Below are positions 41,751 through 55,100 of a stretch of 64,000 nt of DNA, in pieces. The stretch's first letter is position 1, and each line of letters opens with the position of its first letter. The notes under the pieces are model-generated. The model was not told where the DNA came from and ran no database searches. It was given only the letters and a program-made list of their open reading frames with translations. Made by a program: the position numbers and the translations under genes. Origin of the DNA: Glandiceps talaboti (taxonomy: Eukaryota > Hemichordata > Enteropneusta > Spengelidae); assembly GCF_964340395.1 (NCBI RefSeq), contig NC_135569.1, positions 10,610,040 through 10,674,039 on the forward strand. The letters are read 5' to 3'.

Positions 41751-42512
41751 TTCTATGTATTATAAAATCAATGAACACATTTTTTGCCTTCTCTCGTAAC
41801 AATTTAACTGATATTACTTTCAGTTACTATTCAAATTACAAAATCACAATAACGACCAACAATTCAACAATAGCCTTGACATAGTTCCGTATTTACTGTT
41901 GTATTATCAGACGACTACTAAATGGTTCAATCTCGTTAAAGTGTACCAGCCATCAAGTCTAATATTCATCACGTATTTTATGGCCCATCATTACTAAATG
42001 AACACTTAACGAACATTGTTATCAGGTTTGTCTGTTGCTATGTGTGTATAGTGTGGCTATTATATAGAATGAATAACTATTCTCAACATGGCTTCGGATT
42101 GTGATTGCTAAATTAACCAATTAAAGTCCCAATTATCTCGAATTAATGCGTCTGATTCTGATAATTAATATATAAACATTTCAAATATATTGATTTAATC
42201 TTGGCTCTGGGCCTGGTTAATTTATTTGCTTATAATTAATAATGATTAGCATGAAATGATATCCATCTGTATTCTTATTTGACATTGTACACATTGCCTA
42301 TTTTAAAAACACGGTAAGAACAATACGAAAAGATACGCTTCACCTGATATAATTCTGTCTTCCTCTGTCTCGAGGCGGTGTGATAGATTATATAGTCCTA
42401 CTGATGCGAAAGCATGAGCACTTTTAAAATGTAACAAATTTACAGTAACCCTTTGAAACAGGTGCATATAATACATATGTGTGCTTCTCTCTCCGTCGTT
42501 GTCTCTGTCCTG

Positions 42513-42639
<127 letters not shown>

Positions 42640-43450
42640 TATGTATGCATGTGCTACTCAGAGGAGTCAAGGGACTAACTACTTTCATTAGTCCTTAACC
42701 TAAAAGCAATCCTTCATGTGTCATTTGGGCATAAAGTCGAGTTATCACTTGAGGCTATTAACCACTCACGGTGACCCACGCCAAAACCGTACTGAGTGCT
42801 AAGAACTAGGCTCTCTACCAGTTACCAAAGTTTAACTTACAATATTTTTGAGTTATTATAGCAACTTCATAACTGCTTGTTACTATGCATCTGGTTGCAA
42901 TTACAGAAAACGTATTTCCTGTCTTGCACTACACCTGGCCATGTGACCTAATGTCTAAACTCTGCATTAATATTCTTGCAAACTAAAATCATCACCTGGT
43001 TAATGTTTTTTTAACATGGTAGATGAGTATTCTCTTCCACAATCAAACCCTGTACATCTTTGTAAACCACTCAACGTTTGCATATAAGTTTACTTGAAAT
43101 TGCCTACAATGACTAGTTTGTTCTGAGTTTTGCATGTATGTTCATTAAAATATGTGTGTTGTTTTCCAACCTAGACTGAAACTCTAACACTTGATTGTTA
43201 GCCACATCTTTTCTATCCACGCCGTGGAGCAATTTTGAAGGATCGGCTGAGAATACTTCATTCTGTTCATTTTTATGAAAAGTAACCTAATAATAGTAAT
43301 CTTTATTACAATAACTTTATAAAAAGAAATACCAGTGGTAGTGTTACATAACACATCAAGTTCGTCAATGTCTCATAAACTCCAAAACAAAAATCTATGT
43401 CGTGTCTTTTTGTAGCTAAAAGTCGGATATTCAAAAATTAAGTTTTGTTA

Positions 43451-43709
43451 ACTTGTTTCATTGAAATACACCCACACTTGTTGCTGACAACTGTAAATTG
43501 TCACTGCCCCGGGGTCATAGGCTGAGAGTGGGAGTATGTTATAAGACAACCCAAAGGCATTGAAATATCCTGTACTTATTAGTTGTTTTATTCAAATACA
43601 CCCACACTTGTTGATGATACCTGTATTGAAATTGTCACGGGGTCATAGGTTGAGAGTGGGAGTATATCGATAAGACTACTCAAAGACATTGAACTATCCT
43701 GTATTTATT
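43451..43709. repeat. Tandem duplication, about 130-bp unit
   Basis: The blocks AATACACCCACACTTGTTG, GGGGTCATAGG, TGAGAGTGGGAGTAT and AAAGACATTGAACTATCCTG-like sequence occur in the same order twice with a 130-base period. The copies have small differences, so this is not a recent duplication. Confidence 0.9.
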
Positions 43710-43975
43710 TGTAAGTAGACTCCAGTCCAGTCTACACAGTCTGATAAACCCCTTGAATGCATAACATTATAAAATTATACGTACCATTAAACATAACTGA
43801 AAAGTTAATTTCACTTCCCAAAAAATCGAAAAAACCAACAAAATGAATATAAAGCTATTATTAGGGAAGTCGATACCAGTGTATAGTCATAGACACTTGT
43901 ACCTGCATTAATTTAGTCGTACTTATATCATTTGTATTTTGGGTCGATGGCCTTGAATGTACAGAATAAAATACC

Positions 43976-43976
43976 A

Positions 43977-44028
<52 letters not shown>

Positions 44029-44098
44029 GCTACTGCTGCTGTTGCTGCTGCTGCTACTACTACTACTGTTACTGCTACTGCTACTGCTCCTGTTCTTG

Positions 44099-44146
<48 letters not shown>
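43976..44146. repeat. (CTA)n / (CTG)n trinucleotide repeat
   Basis: Two long CTA runs flank a CTG/CTGTT-rich centre. Frames read poly-Thr, poly-Tyr, poly-Leu or poly-Ser depending on frame and strand, with no gene evidence around it. Confidence 0.97.
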
Positions 44147-44147
<1 letters not shown>

Positions 44148-45123
44148 CATTTGGCTGTATCTTATACTCGGAGATAGTTAGCCAACAGGCCTCCCCTTTC
44201 AAGCCAACAGAATTATCAGACCCCTTTTGCACCCCTTCTTTTTTTTCATGGCCCCAAATTTCTCCTCAGCCCCTCCCCACCTGCCATATATTCTGTTCGT
44301 TCACTAACACGGTAACCTTTACAAAGAATATAAAGTAATAGTTTAGAGTCAATTAGTTTTATCCTTGTACAAATTTCACAATCTTGTTAATAATTTGAGA
44401 AATCGTTAACAAACTGAAACGTTCAATTGACCAAGGTTGAATGTGCAAACAGTCTAACACCTGCGTTCTTTACAAGTACAATTGACAGTTAATAATTGAG
44501 GGGAATGCAAATTGGTGCCGATACGAAAGCCAATATGAGGCTCTATCTATCCTGTCCATCATGTCTTTGATAACTAATACATGGACTTGTCGCTTCGATA
44601 ATGTATGTTTATAGTTACCTTACAATATAGTTTAGCTGGTGACATGTGGTCGTGATTAGTATAAATGTGTTTGAGTGTCTCTAGCTGGATTCATCCCTAT
44701 GGGAAATCACATGACACATGCAATGACGTTAGTTGCATCTAGGGGTAGCATGACTTGATCACGTGTCCTGTCACTCACTGCTTGGTGGTATATATATTGT
44801 CTATGTAAAAACAATATGTTGATATAATCAAGCTTAGAGTACCATGTAGTGTTTATAAAACACTCGAAATGTTGGACTGCAGTAATAAGGAACGAAATGT
44901 GTGGTTATGTATACTAACTATGATTGAATCGACATAGAAATGAATGCCATTTGCCAGCAGTATTAAGAAATGCGTTATACACGGAGTTAGTTTATCTCAT
45001 TTAAGTAGATTTTATAAAACGATTTTGATGTCATGCACATTGGTTGCGAACAAACGACCCTTCTAAATCCAGCTTTCGAACATCCAACAACTGTTATCCA
45101 AGAAAATACATTGTAACTCTCGT

Positions 45124-45124
<1 letters not shown>

Positions 45125-45196
<72 letters not shown>

Positions 45197-45273
45197 ATGT
45201 ACATATTTTACATAATTTGATATGCTCTCCAAGGTGATTGAGCACTCTACTAGGCGAAAGAAGAATGAAATTC

Positions 45274-45334
<61 letters not shown>
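45125..45334. repeat. (AC)n(AT)n(GT)n palindromic microsatellite plus (AT)n
   Basis: 45125-45195 runs AC, AT, GT and is self-complementary over nearly its whole length. A separate pure AT run lies at 45278-45332. Confidence 0.97.
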
Positions 45335-45335
<1 letters not shown>

Positions 45336-47786
45336 TAAATTAGATAAACTTTAGTGTCCATAAAATTGTTATTGATAACATATCTTGTTTTGAAGGGTTT
45401 TCACATTATAGAATTATTATTATGTATGTGTCTCAAAATAGAGTGCATTAAATTTATAGGCATGTTTTTTGATGTGATAGCACCATGGGAATACTTTGTC
45501 ATGATTATTGCGCAAGAAATTAGCCTACATTTTAGAGTTAGATAAGAGTGTCTCTAATTTATCTAATGTGGCTCCCATTAGGTTGCCTATGGTGATTAAG
45601 ATGAAACACGTAACATTAATAAATCATTTCTGGATGCAAATAAACTATCAGGGGTATCACAAATAATGTTACGAGAGACGAACGCTTGGTCGATTCTTGT
45701 TTAAGAAAATTGCTTCATCGAAGTAAACTTGATGATCAGGGGACCATATTTACAAAAAAATAAAACAGAAAAATATCGCGTAATTCCTTTAGTGTCCATA
45801 AAAATGTGATTGGAGCTCGAGTTGAATTATTCCAAAACAAATGCTATAATGTAATACAATTCTCAACGCACCCGTGTCCCCATTCCCTAACGTGTTCCCA
45901 ACATTCATCAGATAAAACATACCTTATTACATAATCTATCAAACACGTTGGATTTCAAGTAATTGAGTGCATTGTGATTTTTGTTTCTGAGTTTCCATGG
46001 TCTAGCTCAGATCATAACAGATGCTGTTACCTAATCAGAATTGGAAATATTACCGAATGAAGTGAGTGATTTGTTGCTGAAAATGAATATCCGTTTGATG
46101 ATTTGTTGACTGCCCTGATCGAGATGCTAACTGCCAGGGAAGATTAGAAAAATTGGTCAAGAGTTAAATAGATTGGCGTTAAGTGCGTATTTGACACCAA
46201 AAGGGAAGCTGGTGCGCAGAATATAATTTCACATCCGGTTGGACTTTAATAACAGATGCAATTATAACCCATTAATTTGATTAAAGGAGTTATTTATTGC
46301 AGTTCGTACCATACTCTTATTTATTTTCGAATCCATACATTTGTGGTACATTTCCGGATCTAACAAATTAATGACAATGAGTGCACAACGAGACAAAGTG
46401 TAATTGTTCCGACGCTAAGAGATTTGTCTATGTCAGTTGTTGTCTGTGGCTAGTCTGGATGCCAACTGTGGTCTAGCCACAGTCTGGTCAAAGTCCCCTC
46501 GATCAGCACAGAAGGTTGTTCATCTAGTCAGTGAATCCCAGCTGCTATAGTGATGTAAACAGTGGCTAAGTAGAATCCTGAGCTGGCAAATATACCATAT
46601 TTGTGATTGATTAACAAAAACATGATGTTAATGACTGTGTGGGTGGTTGTGGATGAATTTTAAATTGCATCTCAGGACTTCTAGAGCAACAGCTTTGACT
46701 ATACTGTGAGTGAAGGTATAAAACGTAACGACACTGTATAGGAACTAGACTAGTTTGTGGCATGCCGTGCATTGTTAGGGCATAAAATCGTTCATCGATT
46801 GGCCTCAAACAAGATGAAATCCCGACAGTCAAGAAATACTTATCAAATCCATTTGATTATCAGCAGGTGCAGCCGTTTGAATTATACATTGCACGATTTA
46901 CCTCGCTCTATATCAGTTCTTACTGACCCGACATGAAGACAGCGAAAGTAGCCATTTGTTTTAATAAAAGCTTGAAAGTATAATGCATTTCTTTTCGGAG
47001 TTGTGAATGATGTACATATAAGTACTTTTACTGTCCCTTTATGTGAAGAAAATTTCGTTTATAGATCCATAACAAGACAAACCAAAATGTGCAATTTTAT
47101 TAAGTCATAGTATCTGATGTGAATAGGTATTGCATTACAGAATGAAATAAGATACGCGATGATTATTTAATCATTATACAATCATTTCAATTTAAAAAGT
47201 GTACACATACATAGATGAAATTAATATATTTAACATGTCAACTAACCTTGGTAAAATTTAATGAGCATGAACGAATGAAAAGACAATTTTTACATAGAAC
47301 TGGTAACGTAGCCAACATGAACCGTTCTGACGTATATAAGAGACGTCACTGGGATTAGGGGGTAACAATATACCTCTATAATTGCTTTGTGTCATACAGA
47401 AATGATAGTTATGTTTCTATTCAATTGCTGTGCATCTCATGTTAACATTGCAAGGCTTGCTTGCTAATGAGGCTGCATGAACGTAGTAAAGATAACATTC
47501 AATTCATTATATTACGGGTAACTTCATTTGGAAGTACATGTATATAATTGGATGAAAACAACTCAGATTTTTTTTTTAAAGTAAGGAAATGATAAATGTC
47601 AAGACTAGACCGTAATGCAACCCTTATTAAACCGTATTTAAGAGGTAAAAAGGGCACATACAGATAATATGGAATGTGTTGTCAGAATAGACACAACTGC
47701 TACTGCATCATTTTCGTTGTATTTCCCATCACTCTACAACATAACAACAACAATCGTACATCGTCATTATCATACAGTTATGTCAT
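45335..47786. other. Intergenic DNA without identified genes
   Basis: AT-rich with a small hairpin near 46446-46482 (arms TGTGGCTAG and CTAGCCACA). No coding region recognised. Confidence 0.5.
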
Positions 47787-47910
47787 GGCTTTAGGGGTAT
47801 TAATAAATGTCGATTACCCCCAAAGGCTGCTACACAACAGCAGGAGGGGTAATATGACGTCTGTTAGTGCCCGAATAAGGCCAGGTAATAAGCGTTTTAT
47901 ATCACATCAT
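47787..47910. repeat. Shorter relative of the 24421 foldback element
   Basis: ATTACCCC...GGGGTAAT arms, then TAGTGCCCGAATAAGGCCAGG and AAGCGTTTTATATCACATCATATTC, match the right half and right flank of the 24421-24578 unit. Since similarity passes the terminal repeat, the true repeat unit is probably larger than the palindrome. Confidence 0.55.
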
Positions 47911-49076
47911 ATTCTTCATTCTCAGGCATGTATTCTGTCGAGAATCAAAGCAAACCACCGGGTAAGACTCGCGTCCAACTGTAATAGTGCCCAGGCTGGG
48001 GAAAATAGAAAACGAATATTTGCCCTTTTATATACGTAAATTGATGTCAATATGGGTCACTAGTCCATACCATGTGATACGTTCTAAGCCAATCACTGAA
48101 GACGGTAAGGTGTTTTATACTCAATTTCAACACATTCTCGTTACACGAATTACAATCTTACTATCTAGGAGCGTTACAAACATCTGTTGGTAGACACCGC
48201 CCTACGTATGAATTAAAAACTACAGAGAATAACTAGTCCCTCTTGTTCAATTTAGACCCTCTAGCGATAGTGTGAGGTAAAATATTATTACAGATATGCA
48301 GATAGTAGCACTATATTAAAGTCGACAAAATATAAATATTTAACTCAAATACGATTCGTGTATATATGGATACAACATACCGTATCTTATTAGTCACACG
48401 CTTATAGCAATGTCTCGAACTTAGAAGCAATTACGTGTTCAGTGTATCACGTTGGGTGTTGTAAAAGGACGTGGTAGGGATTCTAGCCATTATGATGTTC
48501 AAGGCACAGCGGGATTGACAACTATAACAGATATATCACTTCCTACTGGGATGATGACATCTTTCCATGTCTCTGGTAGTGACATATAAAGCCTTTAACT
48601 CTCCAGAGATCGGTGCTAAATAACTAAGCTGTATAATTTCTGAGGCATAATATCAATACGATATTAACACCAATGTTACAGCTGTTACAGCTTGAGCATG
48701 TAGTTTCAATAAAATGATATATCAAGTTCCGAGAGACTGACTAGAAGGTTTCATGTTTAAATACACATATTAAAGGTAGCAGAGATTAACCTCGTGCTAT
48801 GAAAGTATTTCATTGTCTGATCTGTGTTGTCACTATAAAGTTAGACATCTGGATGTTTAAACAGATACAATCTGTCAAGCCAACCATGTGTCTATTGTAA
48901 TGTGCATACTGCTACTGTTTACATCATTAACCCCAAATACAGATCAGAGACTTTGGAAGCAATGATTGTGTACAGTCTTTATATAATTAATATAAACTAT
49001 TGTGGCCAGTCCCCCTAAACTTGATATCTCCAAACACAGACAAGTAAGAAGTACATGCTCATTCTGTAAAAGCTGT

Positions 49077-49250
49077 ACGATCAATAGCTTTCCAAGATTT
49101 GCCATGATGGCTCTCTACTTCCTGTTTGTGTGTACCTTGGGGGTATATATGGTATAGGTTACTCGGTTAATCATAGAGCACTGCTGCTTTCCTCGATGTC
49201 TGAACAATATGAAATACATCCCTGATGTACACTTCTACAGAATACAAGGA
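49077..49250 (+). repeat. Dispersed repeat family D, copy 1
   Basis: It aligns with 57245-57410: TTTGCCATG, CTCTACTTCCTG, TACCTTGGGGGTATA, TGGTATA, AATCATAGA, GCTTTCCTCGATGTCTGAAC and ACATCCCTGAT occur in order and spacing in both. Confidence 0.85.
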
Positions 49251-49584
49251 ACAAAGAAACGGTACTATGAGGTGATGTTACCCCCAATTTGAGTGAGGGC
49301 GCTGTATTCTCAATTTCCTGTTTGCGGTCTGCAATGGCCTATTTAGCTCTTTGTTACATGGAGAGTAATTGGTCGTGTACTCAACCGAAGCACTTTACGA
49401 AATTAACTATTGTATTTGTTGACACGCATCAAAAGCATCAGTACAGGTTATTGTCAGTGGTATTCGTAGTACACACCAGGGATTGACGTTTTTTTTCTGT
49501 AAGATAAACATAAACCCTTTCAATTCCACTGTGTTTTGAACTTAAACAGACCACAATAGTTTGATTGACACACCAATGTTATGA

Positions 49585-50166
49585 CTAATCTTAAGAGGTG
49601 ATAGTTATGATGCGAAACTAGTTGGCGATTCAGGCCGTTTTTGTACTGATAGAATTACTAATGATGAAGACGTGATAATTGGACTTTTTATCGATGAACC
49701 TTATGATACATCATTGCATTGTCATTTAGCATCAAATTGTTATGAAAATAGAATAGGTGATATGATTAATCATATTATGTTTTATCTGATAAATAGACTC
49801 TGCCATCACTTTCACATCATATTATACTTCATTACATCCCGTTCACATAACAACAGGAGAGCTGTTAAGCTTCGAAAGATACATTTGTACTGGCTCAATT
49901 ATGAACTGTTAATTGCAATTACGTGTACAGTCAGATACGAAGAACTGTTTAATCTCCGCCAATGCATAAACTGTCACATGGATGAATCGCAAAGACTGCT
50001 TTACACTGACACTTGCTGTCAGGCAAGTCATCATGAACACATCAAACAAAGACTTCGGAACCCCCACCTGTCGTTTTACGTCAAATTAACTTGGTCAAAG
50101 GTAGTATGCATATATGAAACATTCTGGAACACGATTATATATTCTGTGCACACACCATTAGTGTAA
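49585..50166 (+). CDS. Unassigned long open frame, 194 codons
   Basis: No stop for 194 codons after TGA at 49582-49584, ending at TAA (50164-50166). This is longer than chance would usually give at this AT content. There is no early ATG (the first is well inside, at DMINHIMF), so if real it would be an internal or terminal exon or a decayed element. The peptide starts GDSYDAKLVGDSGRFCTDR and is rich in His and Cys. I recognise no domain. The codon order shows no frameshift or repeat cause. Confidence 0.2.
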   Translation, partial: LILRGDSYDAKLVGDSGRFCTDRITNDEDVIIGLFIDEPYDTSLHCHLASNCYENRIGDMINHIMFYLINRLCHHFHIILYFITSRSHNNRRAVKLRKIHLYWLNYELLIAITCTVRYEELFNLRQCINCHMDESQRLLYTDTCCQASHHEHIKQRLRNPHLSFYVKLTWSKVVCIYETFWNTIIYSVHTPLV

Positions 50167-50571
50167 TACTTGGATTGCAAAGTTAAAACGTATGCACCTG
50201 ATGTAACCAGAATTACCGTAACGGCAGATCTCCTGCAGCATTGCAGCAATTACGGCATTCGTAATGGAGTTTACCGGAGTGTCTCCCTCTGAGCACCACT
50301 ACTCATACACTACGTTGTTGTCAAGCGATTATAGTTTTATCTTAAGGTAGTAAATGAGTTTAAACGGCAAACAGAGCAGAGCCTTTCATAGATAAGCTGC
50401 CCATCCTTTTAATGTGGTATAAATATATTTTATGATGCTTTCTTAACAGCGCGCGAAAGTAGTCACAATTTTCATAAAACCTTTCAGTTGAGTTTCGTTG
50501 AGACCATCCAGTTTTCATTTGGCTATATGTATAGCCAAATTGATTTAGAGATTCATTTCTTCAATCAATGG

Positions 50572-50573
<2 letters not shown>

Positions 50574-50626
<53 letters not shown>
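50574..50626. repeat. (CTAT)n microsatellite
   Basis: A short pure CTAT run. Just upstream, 50517-50540 forms a perfect hairpin (ATTTGGCTAT, loop ATGT, ATAGCCAAAT). Confidence 0.95.
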
Positions 50627-50627
<1 letters not shown>

Positions 50628-51041
50628 AGCTAACATCATCTGAGAATAAGGTCGAAGAAATAAAGACACAATAAAGAAATATTACTAGTACGTACACATT
50701 GACCTTTGACACAAATTAACAACATGTAATATGTCCAACTGATGGATTACACTTCACTGTACCTTATAAAACGTGTCATTGATGACACATGTGTTTAGGA
50801 TTTGTATTTATCATTTTGACAGATTTAAACAAATCATGAGCTTTAACGTGAAGATCTCAAATTTCCTGTCGTGACGACCTGACAATGTATATGTTGATTA
50901 ATCTTGAGGCAACGAACACAATTAGTACCTTGGCACACCTCTACATTTACGTCACTAAAATTACAAAAGGAATGTATGGACACCGTAAATAAAATCCTTC
51001 TACAATAGCCAGTACAGGTAAACAAACTGACAACTGCTGTA

Positions 51042-51112
51042 TACATACATACATACATACATACATACATACATACATACATACATACATGTACATACAT
51101 ACATACATACAT
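51042..51112. repeat. (CATA)n microsatellite
   Basis: CATA repeats with one GTACATA interruption. Confidence 0.96.
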
Positions 51113-51980
51113 TTCTTCATGATTGTTATTATGACTATTCAAGTGTTAATCCTTAGGTAATTTAGGTAACATGTCATTAAAGAAAACCCAGTGGATCGTA
51201 AAACGAATTCGACACAGCAAATGATAAATAGCGGGATATTTGTAGAAAAACCGAGATAAGGCATTATATAATAGCTGTTATTCATCCAGGATTAGCAATA
51301 TTCAGCTGGTGATTAGATAATGGACTCCTCGGGGTTCGATTTACTGAGCCGTTTCTGCAATGCAATAAGTTAAGAAGTACATATATGTTTTGAACACTAT
51401 GATGGACGACCCTCTTCGGTATTCCAAAAGTGCATGTGTTTTATATTTGATGTCTTATTTATTTCACAACATGTTTTCACTTACATTTATCTTACTGATA
51501 CCAATACTGAGGCATTTTGTATACGTTTCCTCTGTAACACAATATTTTGTTCTATTGTTTGGAAGTAAAGCAATTGCTGTTAATGCCTGATTTCTTTATG
51601 TTACAATTTTAAGCAGCTCCATGCCAAAAAGACAGGATGTTAGATTATTCAAGTGTTTGCAAGAAGCCCCCTCCCCACCCCCACCTCCCCACGCAAACAA
51701 AGTGAAGCTTTCATAATGTGACAATATATCCATAACAAGTGGAGCGAATCATCTAATTAGTGAACGCAATCATCAAGATTGCAAGGTTTGGGAGAAACCC
51801 CTCATATACACTATGTACATACAAAATCCAATACACTTCCTGCTTCGATGATGGTCTGAGAAGGGTGACCAACAAAACATATGTAATTACCGAAAGCCAG
51901 TACAGGATATGGTGTACAACAGCTTACACACAAGTATCGTAATATGATGAAAGTTCATGTGCGCAAACGTTCAGTCTATT

Positions 51981-52130
51981 TTCATAAATTTAACTTCATT
52001 TTTAGCACCAATACTAGTGCCTCACCAACGCTAGGTATCCATCATGGCTTAATTCATTTTTGTTTCTGAATTCACAATTTTTGGTGAGCTACTAGTATTT
52101 CTTGGTGCAAAATGAAGTTAAATGTATGAA
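51981..52130. mobile_element. Foldback (hairpin) element, 150 bp
   Basis: The left arm 51981-52028 and right arm 52081-52130 are near-complete reverse complements: TTCATAAATTTAACTTCATT pairs with AATGAAGTTAAATGTATGAA, and ACTAGTGCCTCACCAA with TTGGTGAGCTACTAGT, with few mismatches and small bulges. The 52-base loop has no coding content. No clear target duplication is seen. It is a MITE-like foldback or a long-hairpin RNA source. Confidence 0.7.
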
Positions 52131-55100
52131 CCAAGTACGTTAGTATTATTGAGTGCAAACATTTCAGACATAATTATGAAAGGTGTCTACGTAGAGTAAT
52201 CTTGAAATGAAGCGGCTAACATTTGTTCACAGAAACAGTTTGAAGTTCCCAGAGACCGAAATGATCATCGAAGTATCACTCTAATATCAGGTCTAGCAGT
52301 GACTATAAAAAAAATACCTAACCGGATCTTGCAGGTTAATATTCTAATTATCTACATTACCAGCAAACACTGGAGGTAGGTTCTATTAATAAAGAAATAT
52401 CAAACAAATATTTTGAGATTTCACATGGCTGTTGAAACTACGAGGTATTATACAACGTGTCACTGTACTATTTCTGTGTTTGGGTTATTGCTGTGTCCAT
52501 GAGAATTTTGAACTGTTTCCGTGCTTTCGTAACTTTATACCTTGAAAACGTTTATTTTCAATCAAGACTAACTTTTAAGACAGAAGTTATTCACCACCAT
52601 AGAGTATATATTTTAATGGTAAGCCGTTCAGATAACTTTACCGAATACGTGAAATACTGCATATACTGAACTTAGTGTTACTGGCTAATTGCATTGCTGG
52701 TGATTAACATCTTGCAGACATGAAAGATGAACCAGTACACATGTGGACAACGATTAATACACCATGTACACCCTCATGTAGGATTTGATTGTAACTGGTT
52801 GATTCTAATGTTTCGGTTCAACAAGTACAATATATATGACGTCTTCATTTACAGAGTAAAATTTCACTCTCATTCGCTCTTACTCTCTCATACGCACCCA
52901 GACTGGTACTCTCGAACGAGGTAGCGTGACGTCACTGTTTCTATCTACTAGGACATTGATTGATGAAATATGACCGAGGTCTGTGCACTCGCTTGTAAAA
53001 TCATTATTCACAATGTGTATCGGTTTAGATGAAATTGGGGTAATTAACTTTGCTGTACTGGAATCTATCAGTTCTATTTCCCATTTTGTAATTCTAAGAA
53101 CCCTGACATATTTAGTATTACATGCTTCGGTTGAATTCGCAAGAAGTCTAATAGTTCAAAAACTAACATCCGGGGTATCAAATGATGCATGGATGTATCT
53201 TTTTTTACATGGCTAATGTATGAGTTGCTTTCAAGAGCGAAATAATGTGACTGTGTATGGTATCTATCTGTGATCAAGATAAAGTCTTGCAAGATTACAA
53301 TTTTTTTTTCGATTCGGAGATTAATATCGATCTGCAGGTTATATCTAAAGAAACGTCATAATCCTAACAACTAATGATTGTCACTTTTTTCAAAAGGGTT
53401 TGCCGTGCAAATAACAGCGTCTCCATATCGGCCAATGTTATGATTAGAACGTAATTGCTGAGAGTACCTGCATTCATTTTGTACATACAGCTAAATAATG
53501 TAGGCTTGGTGTTTCACTCATGGGACATTACGTTTTTGACACAGAGCTAGACATATTTCAACTCAAGACTATCAATAACAGAGGCACAATAAACATAGCA
53601 GGATCCTTTACCCAATCACATTGAACACTGATAAGCATTGCTATTCTTTCACAGTGCAGTAAAACAGGCTTCTAATGAAAACATTACACATGGACTTGAT
53701 GATTTTAATGGCTGCAAATGTTTACTTTCTGACTGATAATCAACATATCAACTTGACTATGTAATTGTTTCTTTTGCATTAGAAGTTGTCTGAGGGTGTG
53801 TATTAATGTCATGTCACATGAGTGAAACTCCAAGCCAACGTCATTTTGGCTGTAACTCAAGTTACAAGTAAAAGACATATACGTGCATATTTCCAATCAG
53901 CTATCTAAAGATATAATTATGTTTCCTGTTGTTGTCGTTTCAGAGTGGAACATGTGAATAATGACTAGGACAACTTATAGACCTTAGAGTTTTATAAATG
54001 GCTGCTTTTATGCATTGGCGATCTCTCATTTATTACAAGTGAGTTGAAATGCTGTCATAAATATTGTCACCCTGGCAACGATACCAAAGTTGCAACACGT
54101 CTATGTTTTGTAATACGAACATCCATTAATCTGTTTTGGGGGTTCATGTCGGTAGATTGCTGAATTAGATGAGCTAAACATCATATCTGTATAACCGAAT
54201 ATAGTATGCATTGATTCCATTGGAGTAACTTTAATGGGGTCCTGAATACCAATCTCAACGTTTTGAGGCAACTCTTTTGACAGAGAACACCACGATGTAT
54301 CATTGAGATAATGTGCTTAAATAGACAATGAACCTTACGTAATCAAATTGCACCATCAATTATATATAGCAATAGTAAATTCAAAAAATGGATTTAAACA
54401 GTTTGCTCTCTATCATTAGCAGTAATGATTAAGAGCAAGACATTAACGCTTAAGAATCCAAATTAATTACCATTAATTTCATGGTAGATTAAAATTGCCA
54501 GATGTGTAATAAAGATACCTAAACAGCGGATCAAAACTGACGTGTTGGTTCGGTCGAATGATGGAACATTCAAAAATTACACCACTACATTTCCTGTCAG
54601 TATCACGTTTCATCGTGATATGAATAAAATATGAGAACTTCATGGTGCTAGAATTTTGTTTGATTTGAAATGAGAGGATTCACTCGGCTATGCATTCGAC
54701 CTTTTGGATGCAAAGTGATAGCATTGTACCTAGATATTTGACGGAGACGGCACATATTGCATTTAAATTTCACAAACGGTGTCTCATTACTCTCAGCTCT
54801 ATATTCTGGTTAACAGACTAACTAGTCACCGTAGTAATTGGTATTTATTGTTCGGTACTAATAAACGACATGTGGTTGAGAAGGGAACGCAATTCATATA
54901 GATGTTCCAGTGTGTAGTACGTACGTGGAATGACGTAGGGCATTACACCATGACGGTGTGAATATTTCAGTTACAGCGAATAAACCCAACAACAGCTCAT
55001 TAATAAAAGACGAACCAGATCAATCAATTAGCGAAACTGTCTCATGTTAAAACCTAGTTGACATAAACGTAAAACCATACTTTGAAAATCATGGAATGAG

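Noticed and set aside
51301-51365. GGTTCGATTTA resembling a tRNA B box
   Set aside because: No matching A box or cloverleaf arms around it.
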